From NCBI GenBank assembly GCA_934623575.1, contig CAKTVL010000001.1, forward strand, positions 1-64,000: DNA of 64,000 nucleotides, in the 5' to 3' direction. The notes beneath the pieces were generated by a model. The model did not search any database and had not been told where the DNA came from. It saw only the letters and a list, made by a program, of their open reading frames with translations. The stretch's first letter is position 1. Each line of letters starts with the position of its first letter. This DNA is from an uncultured Oscillospiraceae bacterium. GTDB lineage: Bacteria; Bacillota; Clostridia; Oscillospirales; Oscillospiraceae. Of this stretch, positions 54,154-62,948 are shown piece by piece. The position numbers were made by a program, and so were the translations under genes.

Positions 54154-55473
54154 TTATGCGGCTGTTCTCGTCAGGAACCGGCGGAGGAACAGCACCGCCA
54201 TGACGGCGCAGAGGATCTCGGAGATCAGCGGGGCGAACCAGATGGCGCTGCCGCCCACGGTGAAGGCCAGCAGCATCAGGGCGCCGGCCTGGAAGGCCAG
54301 GCCGCGGCCCACGGAGATGGAGATGGCAGCCTTTGGCTGCTCCACGGCGGTGAGGAAGCCGCCCATGAGGATGTTGCTGCCCAGCAGCAGGTAGCACAGG
54401 CCGTAGCGCCGCAGGGCGGCGGCGGAATCGGCCGCCAGGGCGGCGTTTTCCGCCCCCAGGAAGAGGTGGGCGATCTGGGGCGCCAGAAGCATCACGGCGG
54501 CGAAGATCACGGCGGTCATGATGCCCACGGCGGTGAAGCCGTAGCGCAGCAGCCGGCGGTAGCCGGGGGCGTCGTTTTTGCCGTAGTGGTAGCTGATCAG
54601 GGGCTGGCTGCCCTGGGAGATGCCCAGCATGGTGTTGATGATCAGGGTGTTGACATAGGCAATGATGGTATAGCTGACCAGGCCGTCGTCCCCCAGGCAG
54701 CGTAGGATGACGCGGTTGAACAGGAAGATCATCACGCCGTTGCACAGCTCGGTGACGCCGTCGGCAAAGCCGATGGGCAGCAGGCGCTTGTAGATGTGCC
54801 AGTCCATGCGGAAGCGGACGAAGTGGAAGGTGTTGTGGCCCCGCAGGAAGTGGCACAGGTAGATGACGCAGGTCAGCAGCTGGGAGATGCCGGTGGCCAC
54901 CGCCGCGCCCCACACGCCCCAATCCAGCACGAAAATGGCCACATAGTCCAGCACGCAGTTGGTCAGGCAGCCGGCGATGACCGTGAGGATGGCGATGCGG
55001 GGATAGCCGTCGGTCTTGATAAGGACCTCCATGTTGTAGGAGATGATGAAGCAGACGGCGAAGGGGGCCAGGCCCCGCAGGTAGTCGATGGTGTACTGGT
55101 AGGTGACGCCCTCGGCCCCCAGCAAGCGGGCGAAGGGGGCGGTGAACACCAGCACCAGCACGGTGATGGTCAGGCCGATGCAGGTCAGGAGGACAGCGTT
55201 CTGGGAGAAGAGGCTGTTGGCCTTCTCCCCCTGCTCCTGGCCCAGGTAGATGGCGATGATGGTGCTGCTGCCCACGGCGAAGATGATGCCGATGGAGAAG
55301 AGCACGTTAGTAAAGGGCACCGCCAGGTTCACGGCGGCCATGGCGTACTCGCCCACGCCCTTGGCCACGAACAGGCCGTCCACGATGGAGTACAGGCTGA
55401 ACACCATCAGGGACGCCACGGTGGCGGCCACGAAGTGCAGAAATTGTGATGCAAGGCTACGGTCGTTGCGCAT
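54154..55473 (-). CDS. MATE-family efflux transporter
   Basis: 439 residues, twelve transmembrane helices in two bundles, DinF/NorM-like (YSIVDGLFVAKGVGEYAMAAVNLAVP in two parts; ISYNMEVLIKTDGYPR; GSQPLISYHYG). Exports drugs or metabolites using a sodium or proton gradient. Monocistronic. Confidence 0.93.
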   Translation of the reverse strand: MRNDRSLASQFLHFVAATVASLMVFSLYSIVDGLFVAKGVGEYAMAAVNLAVPFTNVLFSIGIIFAVGSSTIIAIYLGQEQGEKANSLFSQNAVLLTCIGLTITVLVLVFTAPFARLLGAEGVTYQYTIDYLRGLAPFAVCFIISYNMEVLIKTDGYPRIAILTVIAGCLTNCVLDYVAIFVLDWGVWGAAVATGISQLLTCVIYLCHFLRGHNTFHFVRFRMDWHIYKRLLPIGFADGVTELCNGVMIFLFNRVILRCLGDDGLVSYTIIAYVNTLIINTMLGISQGSQPLISYHYGKNDAPGYRRLLRYGFTAVGIMTAVIFAAVMLLAPQIAHLFLGAENAALAADSAAALRRYGLCYLLLGSNILMGGFLTAVEQPKAAISISVGRGLAFQAGALMLLAFTVGGSAIWFAPLISEILCAVMAVLFLRRFLTRTAA

Positions 55474-55574
55474 TTTGGATGAAGATTCCTTTCCCCTCTA
55501 TTGACGGGGGCGGACTGTGCGTCCGCCCTGCCTGCTTCTATTGTAGCGAAATTTTGCCGTTAAGTCAAATCTAC

Positions 55575-55603
55575 TTGCCGTTAAGAGCAGGACAGTATAT
55601 AAT
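55575..55603 (+). promoter_or_regulatory. Promoter of the PhzF-like gene
   Basis: TTGCCG (55575-55580), 17-base spacer, TATAAT (55598-55603). Confidence 0.7.
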
Positions 55604-55636
55604 GGATTTCATTAAAAAAACTGTGGAGGGACGGAT

Positions 55637-56494
55637 ATGAAGCTCTATGTGATGGACGCGTTTTCCGCGCAGCTGTTCGGCGGCAACCAGGCGGGGGTGG
55701 CCCTGCCGGAGCGGGAGCTGCCTGACGAGACCATGCGGCAGATCGCCGCGGAGCTGAAGCACTCGGAGACGGCCTTTGTGCGCGTGGAGGACGACGGCAG
55801 CGTGTCGCTGCGGTATTTCACCCCCGCCGGAGAGGTGGAGCTGTGCGGCCACGCCACGGTGGCGTCCTTTGCGCTGCTGCGGCAGCTGGGACGGATCGGC
55901 GACGGGGAGCACATCGCCCACACCAGGGCCGGAGAATTGAACATCAGCGTGGAGGGCGGCACGGTGTGGATGGACATGGCGCCGCCGCAGCTGATCGGGG
56001 ACATCCCGGCAGCGGAGCGGGGGGCGCTGTACGCAGCCTACGGCCTGACGGAGGGCGACTGCCCGGAGGGGTATGTCCCCCGCATGGTGTCCACGGGGCT
56101 GGCGGACATCATGATGCCGGTGCGGGACCACGAGACGCTGATGCGGGCGGTGCAGAACGCACCGGCGGTGACGGAGCTGTCGAGGAAATATGACGTGACG
56201 GGCGTGCACATGTTCTGCCCCGGTCAGGGCGGCGTGACGGCCTGGTGCAGCAACTATGCGCCGCTGTACGACATACCGGAGGAGTGCGCCACCGGCACCA
56301 GCAACGGCGCGCTGACGTACTATCTGTATCTGCGGGGGGACGTGAAGCCCGGCGCGGAGAACGTATTTTTGCAGGGCGAGCACATGGGCCGGCCCAGCGA
56401 GATACGCAGCCGCCTGTACGAAAAGGACGGCGGCGTGACCGTCCGGGTGGGCGGACACGCGGTGATGAGCCTGTCGTGCGAGCTAAATCTGTAA
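55637..56494 (+). CDS. PhzF-family isomerase
   Basis: 285 residues with the two-lobed diaminopimelate-epimerase-like fold. Family motifs FGGNQAGVAL, catalytic glutamate in KHSETAFV (about 46), CGHATVAS and, in lobe two, ATGTSNGALTYYL. Substrate unknown; proteins of this family isomerise small acids. GGAGGGACGG precedes the ATG. Confidence 0.92.
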   Translation: MKLYVMDAFSAQLFGGNQAGVALPERELPDETMRQIAAELKHSETAFVRVEDDGSVSLRYFTPAGEVELCGHATVASFALLRQLGRIGDGEHIAHTRAGELNISVEGGTVWMDMAPPQLIGDIPAAERGALYAAYGLTEGDCPEGYVPRMVSTGLADIMMPVRDHETLMRAVQNAPAVTELSRKYDVTGVHMFCPGQGGVTAWCSNYAPLYDIPEECATGTSNGALTYYLYLRGDVKPGAENVFLQGEHMGRPSEIRSRLYEKDGGVTVRVGGHAVMSLSCELNL

Positions 56495-56498
56495 GCGC

Positions 56499-56534
56499 AA
56501 AAAAAGAAAGCCCCGGGGGGGGCTTTCTTTTTTT
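56499..56534. terminator. Bidirectional terminator
   Basis: AAAAAAAGAAAGCCCC / GGGGCTTTCTTTTTTT between convergent genes. Confidence 0.9.
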
Positions 56535-56541
56535 GCGTGTA

Positions 56542-58272
56542 TCAGACGTAGCGCTGGGTGGTGACGTCAAAGACGCCGCGGGTGGTGATGCGCAGGCTGG
56601 GGATCACCGGCAGGGCCATGAAGCTCAGGGTCATGAAGGGGTCGATGCCGCTGGAGACACCCAGGGCATAGGCGGCCTTCTTGGCCTCCTCCAGGTCGCG
56701 GTTCACGTTGACCAGGGTATCGTCGGACATGATGCCGGCGATGGGCAGCAGCAGCTCGCCCCTGACCTGACCGCCGTCCACCACGGTGATGCCGCCGTGC
56801 TGCTGCACGATGCGGTTGGCGGCGAAGGCCATGTCCTCCTCGTTGGTGCCCACCACGATGATGTTGTGGCTGTCGTGGCTGATGCTGGTGGCCACGGCGC
56901 CGCTCTTCAGGCCGTAGCCCTTGATGTAGCCCAGGCCGATGTGGTGGGTGTTCTTATGCCGCTCGATGACGGCGATCTTGAGAATGTCGTAGTCCACGTC
57001 GATGCGGTCGGTATAGCCGCCGTCGGTGGTGGTGATCTCGCCGTCCACCATGCCGATCACCGCGTGGGGGCGGCTGTCGGTGAAGTCGGCGGCGGTCAGG
57101 GAGGCCACATGGAAGGTGTCGTGGGCGCGGCTGACCAGATAGGGGTCGATCTCCGGGGTGGGGAACTCCGCCACCACACCGTGGTCCACCATCAGCGCGC
57201 CGCGCTTGTAGACCTGCTCGATGTTGAAGTGGTCGAAATCGTCGATGACCACGAAGTCCGCCAAGTAGCCGGGGGCGATGGCGCCGCGGTTGTTCAGCAG
57301 GAAGTAGCGGGCGGCGTTGTGGCAGGCAGCCTTGATGGCGGTGATGGGGTCGGCGCCCAGGGAGATGGCCTTCTTGACGATGTAGTCGATGTGGCCCTTC
57401 TCCAGCAGGTCGTTGGGGTGCTTATCGTCGGTGCAGAACATGCAGCGCTCCACATACTTGTCGCACAGCAGGGGCGCCAGGGCCTCCAGATTACGGGCGG
57501 CGGTGCCCTCGCGGATCATAATGAACTGGCCGCGCTGCAGCTTGGCGATGGCGTCGTCCAGGTCGTGGCACTCGTGGTCGGAGTAGACGCCGGCGGCCAC
57601 ATAGGCGTTGAGGTCGTTGCCCTTCAGGTCCGGGGCGTGGCCGTCGATCTTCTTGTGGTGGGCCTGGCTGGCCACGATCTTCTCCACCACCTGGGGGTCG
57701 CCGTTGATGGTGCCCACAAAGTTCATCATCTCGGCCAGGCCCTGTACACGGGGATGGTCATAGAAGCTGTCGATGGCCCGGTAGTCCAGGTTGGCGCCGG
57801 ACTCGTCCAGGGGCGTGGCGGGCACGCAGGAGGGCAGCATGAAGCGCACGTCCACCGGCAGGTCCTCGGTGGCCTGGAGCATGTACTCGATGCCGTCGGT
57901 GCCCATGACGTTGGCGATCTCGTGGGGGTCGGTGATGACGGTGGTGGTGCCGTGGGGCAGCACCGCCTTGGCGAACTCCACCGGGCTGACCAGGGAGCTC
58001 TCCAGATGGATATGGGCATCCACGAAGCCGGGCAGCACGATCTTGCCGCCCACGTCCACCTCGTTGACGCCGCTGTACTCGCCCATGCCCACGATGAGCC
58101 CCTCGGCCACGGCGATGTCGCCCTGACACAGCTCGTTGGAGAACACGTTGACGTAGGTGGCGTTTTTCAGCACCAGGTCGGCCTTTTCCCGGCCGGCGGC
58201 CACAGCGATGACCCGCAGCTTTTTGGCCAGCTTGCGGTTGATCTTGCCGGCATAGCTCTCTTTCACAGCCAT
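56542..58272 (-). CDS. ade: Adenine deaminase
   Basis: 576 residues, amidohydrolase superfamily. Metal motif DAHIHLESS (about 86-94), HHKKIDGHAP, SDHEC and TDDKHP, and a C-terminal ISHDSHNI block, the set seen in bacterial Ade. Converts adenine to hypoxanthine and ammonia, feeding the purine catabolic route suggested by ygeY/ygeW/ssnA. GGAGCAATTC precedes the ATG; no purine riboswitch in its leader. Confidence 0.96.
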   Translation of the reverse strand: MAVKESYAGKINRKLAKKLRVIAVAAGREKADLVLKNATYVNVFSNELCQGDIAVAEGLIVGMGEYSGVNEVDVGGKIVLPGFVDAHIHLESSLVSPVEFAKAVLPHGTTTVITDPHEIANVMGTDGIEYMLQATEDLPVDVRFMLPSCVPATPLDESGANLDYRAIDSFYDHPRVQGLAEMMNFVGTINGDPQVVEKIVASQAHHKKIDGHAPDLKGNDLNAYVAAGVYSDHECHDLDDAIAKLQRGQFIMIREGTAARNLEALAPLLCDKYVERCMFCTDDKHPNDLLEKGHIDYIVKKAISLGADPITAIKAACHNAARYFLLNNRGAIAPGYLADFVVIDDFDHFNIEQVYKRGALMVDHGVVAEFPTPEIDPYLVSRAHDTFHVASLTAADFTDSRPHAVIGMVDGEITTTDGGYTDRIDVDYDILKIAVIERHKNTHHIGLGYIKGYGLKSGAVATSISHDSHNIIVVGTNEEDMAFAANRIVQQHGGITVVDGGQVRGELLLPIAGIMSDDTLVNVNRDLEEAKKAAYALGVSSGIDPFMTLSFMALPVIPSLRITTRGVFDVTTQRYV

Positions 58273-58622
58273 AATAGAATTGCTCCTTTCTCCCGTTCAA
58301 AGCATTAGTTTTGTTAATTTTACATATTATCACAGCTTATCGCAAAAGTCCATCCCTTTACGCTATAAAAAAAGCGCCGCCCGGGGCGGCGAGAGTGCGG
58401 TTTTGCTTATGTTTTGCCCGCAGCGCAGGGCAGCGGAAAAGGCCGTCACCGCCCGCGCCGGCATTTGCATACGCCGCGCAGGTATGGCCGAACGGGGCGG
58501 GGCGCAGCCGGGCACGCCTGCGCACGCCTTGATCGCGTGCCGTACCGCGGGACCGCGGAGATTTTGACCCTCAACAGACCAAGGGCGCTGCCATGCGGCA
58601 GCGCCCTTGCGCGTATCGTTCC
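58273..58622. other. Gene-free stretch upstream of adenine deaminase
   Basis: About 350 bases without a credible gene. Holds the ade leader, a hairpin CGCCGCCC / GGGCGGCG at about 58376-58393 and a perfect stem GGGCGCTGCC / GGCAGCGCCC at about 58583-58606. Third-position GC bias keeps several frames open but none has a start signal. Confidence 0.6.
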
Positions 58623-58797
58623 TTATCGGTCTGCGCATTTCCTGCGGCGCAGGGTCACGGCGGGCAGCGCGCACCACAGCCCCAGCAGTCCCGCATCCGC
58701 GGTCTTGGGGGACGGCTGCGGCGTGTCCGTGCGGTAGTAGTAATTGCCCGCGGCCGGCGCTCCTTTTCTCTCCCGCCCTCTTGCGCCGTCCGCCGCA
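58623..58797 (-). pseudogene. Remnant of a surface protein: sorting tail only
   Basis: The minus-strand frame ending at TAA 58625-58623 reads ...GNYYYRTDTPQPSPKTADAG, then a hydrophobic helix and RRRKCADR. That is the same Tyr-cluster, SPKT-x-DAG, membrane helix, basic tail found at the ends of the proteins at 26944 and 39196. Upstream the frame closes at a TAG after about 58 codons and has no start, so only the last part of the gene survives. Confidence 0.75.
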
Positions 58798-58895
58798 CCG
58801 TGCTATGATGGACACGCAACGCTTCCGGAATGCAGCCCCGGCAAAAAAAGCGCGAAGGCGTGGGGTATCGGCTGCGCAAAGGAGAGAATCGAGCT

Positions 58896-59159
58896 ATGTG
58901 GATCCTGTTTGCCTTCGGCTCCGCACTGTTCGCGGGCCTGACGGCCATTCTGGGCAAGGTCGGCATCTCCGGGGTGGAATCCAACCTGGGCACGGCCATC
59001 CGCACCGGTGTGGTGCTGGTGATGTCGTGGGTGATGGTGTTCGTCATCGGCAAGCAGGGGGAGCTGAAGGGCATCCCCAAGAAGGAGCTGGGCTTTATCT
59101 GTCTGTCCGGTCTGGGCTTGGCGGGCATCGTGGCGGGCACGCTGCTGATGCTGGTTTAA
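58896..59159 (+). pseudogene. EamA-family half-transporter with internal deletion
   Basis: 87 residues; single-repeat EamA proteins of this type have about 140. The N-terminus (WILFAFGSALFAGLTAILGK, then ESNLGTAIRTGVV) and the C-terminus (GIVAGTLLMLV) are intact, but LSGL jumps straight to GLAGIVAG, skipping roughly 50 residues of three helices. The frame is kept. GGAGAGAAT precedes ATG 58896. Probably non-functional. Confidence 0.72.
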
Positions 59160-59260
59160 GCTCTGTTCAACCTCCGTTTATGCCGTGTTTTTCCGGGCAT
59201 CCTATCATGACACCGTTCACAGAGAGGGCAGCCGTCCCCTGCACGGAAACGGAGGCAAAT

Positions 59261-59392
59261 ATGGTCATAACGGCATTTCACGGCTTCTGCATGGCCCTGG
59301 CGGACAGCGTCCCCGGCGTATCCGGCGGGACCATCCTGCTGGCGCTGGAGCTGCTGCGAAGGTGCATGCAGCAGCGCCCGACCACCGCATAA
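59261..59392 (+). pseudogene. DUF368 (PopT-type) remnant
   Basis: A 43-codon frame with GGAGG five bases before ATG. Residues 8-25 (GFCMALADSVPGVSGGTI) are the invariant N-terminus of DUF368 polyprenyl-phosphate transporters, normally about 280 residues; after LLALELL the sequence ends in RRCMQQRPTTA. Internal deletion, like its neighbour. Lies 15 bases before a PAP2 gene that could act on the same lipid carrier. Confidence 0.7.
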
Positions 59393-59407
59393 AAAGGAGA
59401 ACTTCTG

Positions 59408-59968
59408 ATGACATTCGACCGATCCCTTCTGCAATGGATACAGGACACACTGACCTGCCCGGCACTGGACCTTCTCATGCCGAGGGTCACGGCGCTGGGC
59501 AACGGCGGCGCGGTCTGGCTGCTGGCCGCCGGCGGGCTGCTGTGCACCAAAAAATACCGCAAGCAGGGCGTTTTGCTGCTGGGCGGGCTGGCCGCCGGCG
59601 CGCTGGTGGGCAACGTAGTACTGAAAAATCTGGTGGCACGGCCCCGGCCCTGCTGGCTGGACAGCAGCGTGCAGCTGCTGATCCCCAATCCCACGGACTA
59701 TTCGTTCCCCTCGGGGCACACGCTGTCCTCGGTGATCGGCGCGACGGTGCTGGCGAAAACCGACCGGCGCTTCGGCTACGCGGCCATCCCGCTGGCGGCG
59801 CTGATCGCCCTTTCCCGGCTGTATCTCTACGTCCATTTCCCCAGCGATATACTGGCGGCGGCGGTGCTGGGCGTGGCCATCGGGGAGCTGACGTACCGCT
59901 TCGGAGGGCGCTGCTATGACAACTATCTGCGCCGGCGGCAGCAGCGCCGGGAGACGGAGCAGCGGTGA
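59408..59968 (+). CDS. PAP2-family lipid phosphatase
   Basis: 186 residues, five or six helices. Complete PAP2 triad: KNLVARPRPC (motif 1), PSGH (motif 2) and SRLYLYVHFPSD (motif 3). Likely dephosphorylates undecaprenyl pyrophosphate or a similar lipid on the outer face. AAGGAGA precedes the ATG. The upstream remnants suggest a former envelope-lipid operon. Confidence 0.92.
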   Translation: MTFDRSLLQWIQDTLTCPALDLLMPRVTALGNGGAVWLLAAGGLLCTKKYRKQGVLLLGGLAAGALVGNVVLKNLVARPRPCWLDSSVQLLIPNPTDYSFPSGHTLSSVIGATVLAKTDRRFGYAAIPLAALIALSRLYLYVHFPSDILAAAVLGVAIGELTYRFGGRCYDNYLRRRQQRRETEQR

Positions 59969-60037
59969 ATTTTCGTCCCTTTTCGCCCCGGACTGCAATA
60001 TGGAACGGCGCAGAATGACATGGAAATGCATATAGAA

Positions 60038-60065
60038 AGGCGGGACTTCTCTCGAAGTCCCGCCT
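60038..60065 (+). terminator. Terminator-like hairpin next to repeat copy B
   Basis: Twelve-base-pair stem AGGCGGGACTTC / GAAGTCCCGCCT with TCTC loop. The place where a T tract would be is occupied by the start of the repeat element. Confidence 0.75.
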
Positions 60066-60277
60066 CAGGCTGTCAAAAAAGCCTTTGGCTTTTTGACAGC
60101 CTGGATAATGCCGTTATTTTTGCGCCGCGCAGCGGCGCAAAAATATTCGCTCTGCTCAACGCACGCCTTGCAAGGCGAGGCTTAGCGCGGCATTCGATCT
60201 GATTCGAGGCGGGCTCTGCCCCCTCGAGCTCCCCCAGCGGTGGAGAAGCTGCTGCGCAAAAAGAATTTTTTTGCGCT
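60066..60277. repeat. Dispersed repeat element, copy B
   Basis: About 212 bases, inverted relative to copy A at 17466-17683. First hairpin CAGGCTGTCAAAAAAGCC / GGCTTTTTGACAGCCTG (60066-60103) and second hairpin TATTTTTGCGCCG / CGGCGCAAAAATA (about 60115-60146), then the same conserved blocks. The base change relative to copy A in the first stem is matched on both strands of the stem. Ends at the hcp stop codon. Confidence 0.85.
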
Positions 60278-61843
60278 TCAGCCCCGGTGCAGCACGGCGT
60301 CCAGATCCTGCTGCGGATGGGTGATGGGCTGCAGGTGGTAGGTGTCCACCAGCGTCTTGACCACCGTCTCCGACAGGAAGGCCGGCAGCGTGGGGCCCAG
60401 GTAGATGTTCTTGATGCCCAGGGCCAGCAGCGTCAGCAGGATGCACACCGCCTTCTGCTCGTACCAGGACAGCACCAGCGTCAGCGGCAGGTCGTTGACG
60501 GTGCAGCCGAAGGCCTCCGCCAGGGCCAGGGCGATCTGCACGGCGCTGTAGGCGTCGTTGCACTGGCCCACGTCCAGGATGCGGGGGATGCCGTTGATAT
60601 CCCCCAGGTCCAGGTCGTTGAAGCGAAACTTGCCGCAGGCCAGCGTCAGGATCAGCGAGTCCATGGGGGCGGACTTGACGAAGTCCGTGTAGTAGTTTCG
60701 GCCGGGGTGGGCGCCGTCGCAGCCGCCCACCAGGAAGATGTGCTTCACCGCGCCGCTTTTGATGGCGTCGATCACCGCCGGGGCGCTGTCGCTGAGCGCC
60801 CGCCGGCCGAAGCCGGTGGTCAGGATGTGGCCGCCGTTGATGCCGCTCATGCTGCGGTCGGTGGAATACCCGCCCAGGGCCAGCGCCTGGTCGATGAGGA
60901 CGGAGAAGTCCTTGCGCCCCGCCGCGTCCTCCGGGATGTGCTTCAGCCCCGGATAGCCCACCACCGAGGTGGTGTAGATGCGGTCGGCATAGCTGGGCCG
61001 GGGCGGCATCAGGCAGTTGGTGGTCATAAGGATGGGCGCGGGCAGTGCGTCGAACTCCTGCTGCTGGTTCTGCCAGGCGGTGCCGAAGTTGCCCGCCAAG
61101 TGCGGATATTTCCGCAGGGCCGGGTAGCCGTGGGCGGGCAGCAGCTCGCCGTGGGTGTATACATTGACGCCGGTGCCCGCCGTCTGCTCCAGCAGCTGGT
61201 GCAGGTCCTCCAGGTCGTGGCCGGACACCACGATAAAGGGGCCGCGCCGGATGTCCGTGGGGACGCGGGCCGGGGACGGGTCGCCGAAGGCGGCGGTGTT
61301 GGCCCGATCCAGCAGCGCCATGCACCGGTAGTTGACCTGGCCGAACTCGGTGAGCAGCGACAGCCACTCCTTCACGCTGTGCTGCTGATGCAGAGCGCAC
61401 AGGCCCCGGTAAAACCAGCGGCTGACCTCCTCGTCCTCCTGACCCAGGCGGAAGGCGTGGTGGGCGTAGGCCGCCATGCCCTTCATGCCGAAGAGCAGCG
61501 TGCTGCGCAGGGACACCACGTCCGTGTCGCCCCGCCACAGCCACCCCGGGTCTACCTCCGGCAGCTGATGCGACGCCTGCTCCGCCCGGCGGATATAGCC
61601 CCGCAGGGCCTCGTCGTCGAAATTCACGTTGGTCAGCGTGGCGAACAGGCCGTCCGCCAGCAAGCGGGTGACCTCCGGCGGGAACTGACCCTTTTCGGTG
61701 CAGACCTCCGCCAGGTGGATCAGCGCGCAGATCAGATGATCCTGCAAATTGGCGGTCTGGGGCTGCTTTCCGCAGACGCCGGTGCGGACGCAGCCGCTGT
61801 TGCCCGCCGTCTGCTGGCACTGGAAACAGAACATTTCAGACAT
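60278..61843 (-). CDS. hcp: Hybrid-cluster protein (hydroxylamine reductase)
   Basis: 521 residues, the short clostridial class. N-terminal cluster cysteines C6, C9, C18, C24 in FCFQCQ..GCVRTGVCG; hybrid-cluster ligands later in GHDLEDL, THGELLPAHGYP, TTNCLMPP, GGCDGAHPGRNYYTDF and DVGQCNDAYSA. Reduces hydroxylamine/NO-derived stress products. ATG 61843 with GGGAGG seven bases upstream. Confidence 0.96.
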   Translation of the reverse strand: MSEMFCFQCQQTAGNSGCVRTGVCGKQPQTANLQDHLICALIHLAEVCTEKGQFPPEVTRLLADGLFATLTNVNFDDEALRGYIRRAEQASHQLPEVDPGWLWRGDTDVVSLRSTLLFGMKGMAAYAHHAFRLGQEDEEVSRWFYRGLCALHQQHSVKEWLSLLTEFGQVNYRCMALLDRANTAAFGDPSPARVPTDIRRGPFIVVSGHDLEDLHQLLEQTAGTGVNVYTHGELLPAHGYPALRKYPHLAGNFGTAWQNQQQEFDALPAPILMTTNCLMPPRPSYADRIYTTSVVGYPGLKHIPEDAAGRKDFSVLIDQALALGGYSTDRSMSGINGGHILTTGFGRRALSDSAPAVIDAIKSGAVKHIFLVGGCDGAHPGRNYYTDFVKSAPMDSLILTLACGKFRFNDLDLGDINGIPRILDVGQCNDAYSAVQIALALAEAFGCTVNDLPLTLVLSWYEQKAVCILLTLLALGIKNIYLGPTLPAFLSETVVKTLVDTYHLQPITHPQQDLDAVLHRG

Positions 61844-61894
61844 AGATGGACCTCCCTGAAGCTTTTGTACATGTAGTCTGCCCGGCTGGGGCCG

Positions 61895-61945
61895 TTCTAT
61901 ACAAAGGCGCCGCCGGGGGCCAGAGGCCCCGCGGCGGCGGGCAGT
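61895..61945 (-). other. Strong hairpin upstream of hcp
   Basis: GCGCCGCCGGGGGCC / GGCCCCGCGGCGGCG-type stem in the 130-base gap between the small upstream gene and hcp. Could be a leader structure or weak terminator. Confidence 0.5.
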
Positions 61946-61973
61946 TGTCTGTGCAGTTAAGTATTGGAGGCGG

Positions 61974-62276
61974 TCACTGCGCCACCGGCGCGTCCAGCCA
62001 GTAGATGACGTAGCACTCCTGCATCTCCCCCATGTAGAAGAAGATGTTCTCCCCCATCTCGATGTGCTCGCCAAAGGTCAGATCCGGCACGAACAGCCGG
62101 CCGCTGGTGCGCTTGGGGCCCTTGATGGTAAAGCCCTCCGGCGTGGGGTGCTGCCGCAGCTCGTTGGCCGCCTCCGTCAGGCCGGGGAAGTGCAGCGTCC
62201 GCTCCAGCTCCTCCAGCTGTGTGGCACCGTTGATATACACCAGATGATCTTGATCCTTGAACCAGTTGATACGCAT
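61974..62276 (-). CDS. Small hypothetical protein upstream of hcp
   Basis: 100 residues, soluble, no signal peptide. MRINWFKDQDHLVYINGATQ at the start, a predicted beta-rich C-terminal half ending EMQECYVIYWLDAPVAQ, and one Cys. ATG 62276 has GGAGG seven bases upstream, so it is a real gene. No family recognised; its place before hcp suggests a nitrosative or redox link. Confidence 0.7.
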   Translation of the reverse strand: MRINWFKDQDHLVYINGATQLEELERTLHFPGLTEAANELRQHPTPEGFTIKGPKRTSGRLFVPDLTFGEHIEMGENIFFYMGEMQECYVIYWLDAPVAQ

Positions 62277-62397
62277 GGCAGGGCCTCCTTGTCTGTAATA
62301 AAACCAGTATACCACACCGCGGCGGCGTTGTCACCACCCGGCGGATAAAAAGAGAGCCGGGAGCGGTAAAGCCGCCCCCGGCTGTGTGTCGTTTCGG

Positions 62398-62916
62398 TCA
62401 GCGCAGCCCCGCCGCGTCCATGATGGCCTCGATGCTGTCCACCGGGCCGTCGCTCCAGGGATAGGCCGCGTCCGCGCAGCCGGCGGACTCCAGCAGGCTC
62501 TCCGCGCCGGGCTGCAGCAGCTTCTGGTACATGCTGTCCACGTTGGCCAACTTCTCCAGCATCTCCGAGCGGGCGGTCTCGTCCTTGGCGGCCAGCCACT
62601 GCTCCGCCGCGGCCTTGATCTCGTCCGCGCCCAGGCCGGTGCCCACGCCCCAGTCCAGCAGCTGCACCGCGCCCTGCACCGCCGTCATGGACGAGCCGGC
62701 GGTGCCCACCTGCACGGTCTTATCCACCTGGTCCAGAATGGGCAGGTCGATGGTCTGGCCGCCGTCAGGGGTATCAGCGGTGTCGCCGGTGCCCGGCTGC
62801 ACGTTCTCCGCGTCCTGCACCGGCTTGCTCTCGTCCTCCGCCGGCAGCGTCTTGGCGCCGCAGGCACACAGCAGCACGCTGGCCAGAATGGCCAGGATCA
62901 ACAGTACTTTTTTCAT
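62398..62916 (-). CDS. Hypothetical lipoprotein
   Basis: 172 residues. Lipoprotein signal with LCAC (Cys 19), an acidic Asp/Pro/Thr-rich linker (about 25-60) and a helical C-terminal domain (GADEIKAAAEQWLAAK, EMLEKLANVDSMYQKLL). AAAGGAG precedes ATG 62916. Transcribed with the membrane protein gene upstream; unknown function. Confidence 0.78.
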   Translation of the reverse strand: MKKVLLILAILASVLLCACGAKTLPAEDESKPVQDAENVQPGTGDTADTPDGGQTIDLPILDQVDKTVQVGTAGSSMTAVQGAVQLLDWGVGTGLGADEIKAAAEQWLAAKDETARSEMLEKLANVDSMYQKLLQPGAESLLESAGCADAAYPWSDGPVDSIEAIMDAAGLR

Positions 62917-62948
62917 GAAAATCGCTCCTTTCGTTTTCGCCGCTTTCC

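Noticed and set aside
58273..58400. Purine riboswitch before adenine deaminase
   Set aside because: Only simple hairpins are seen; no aptamer core.
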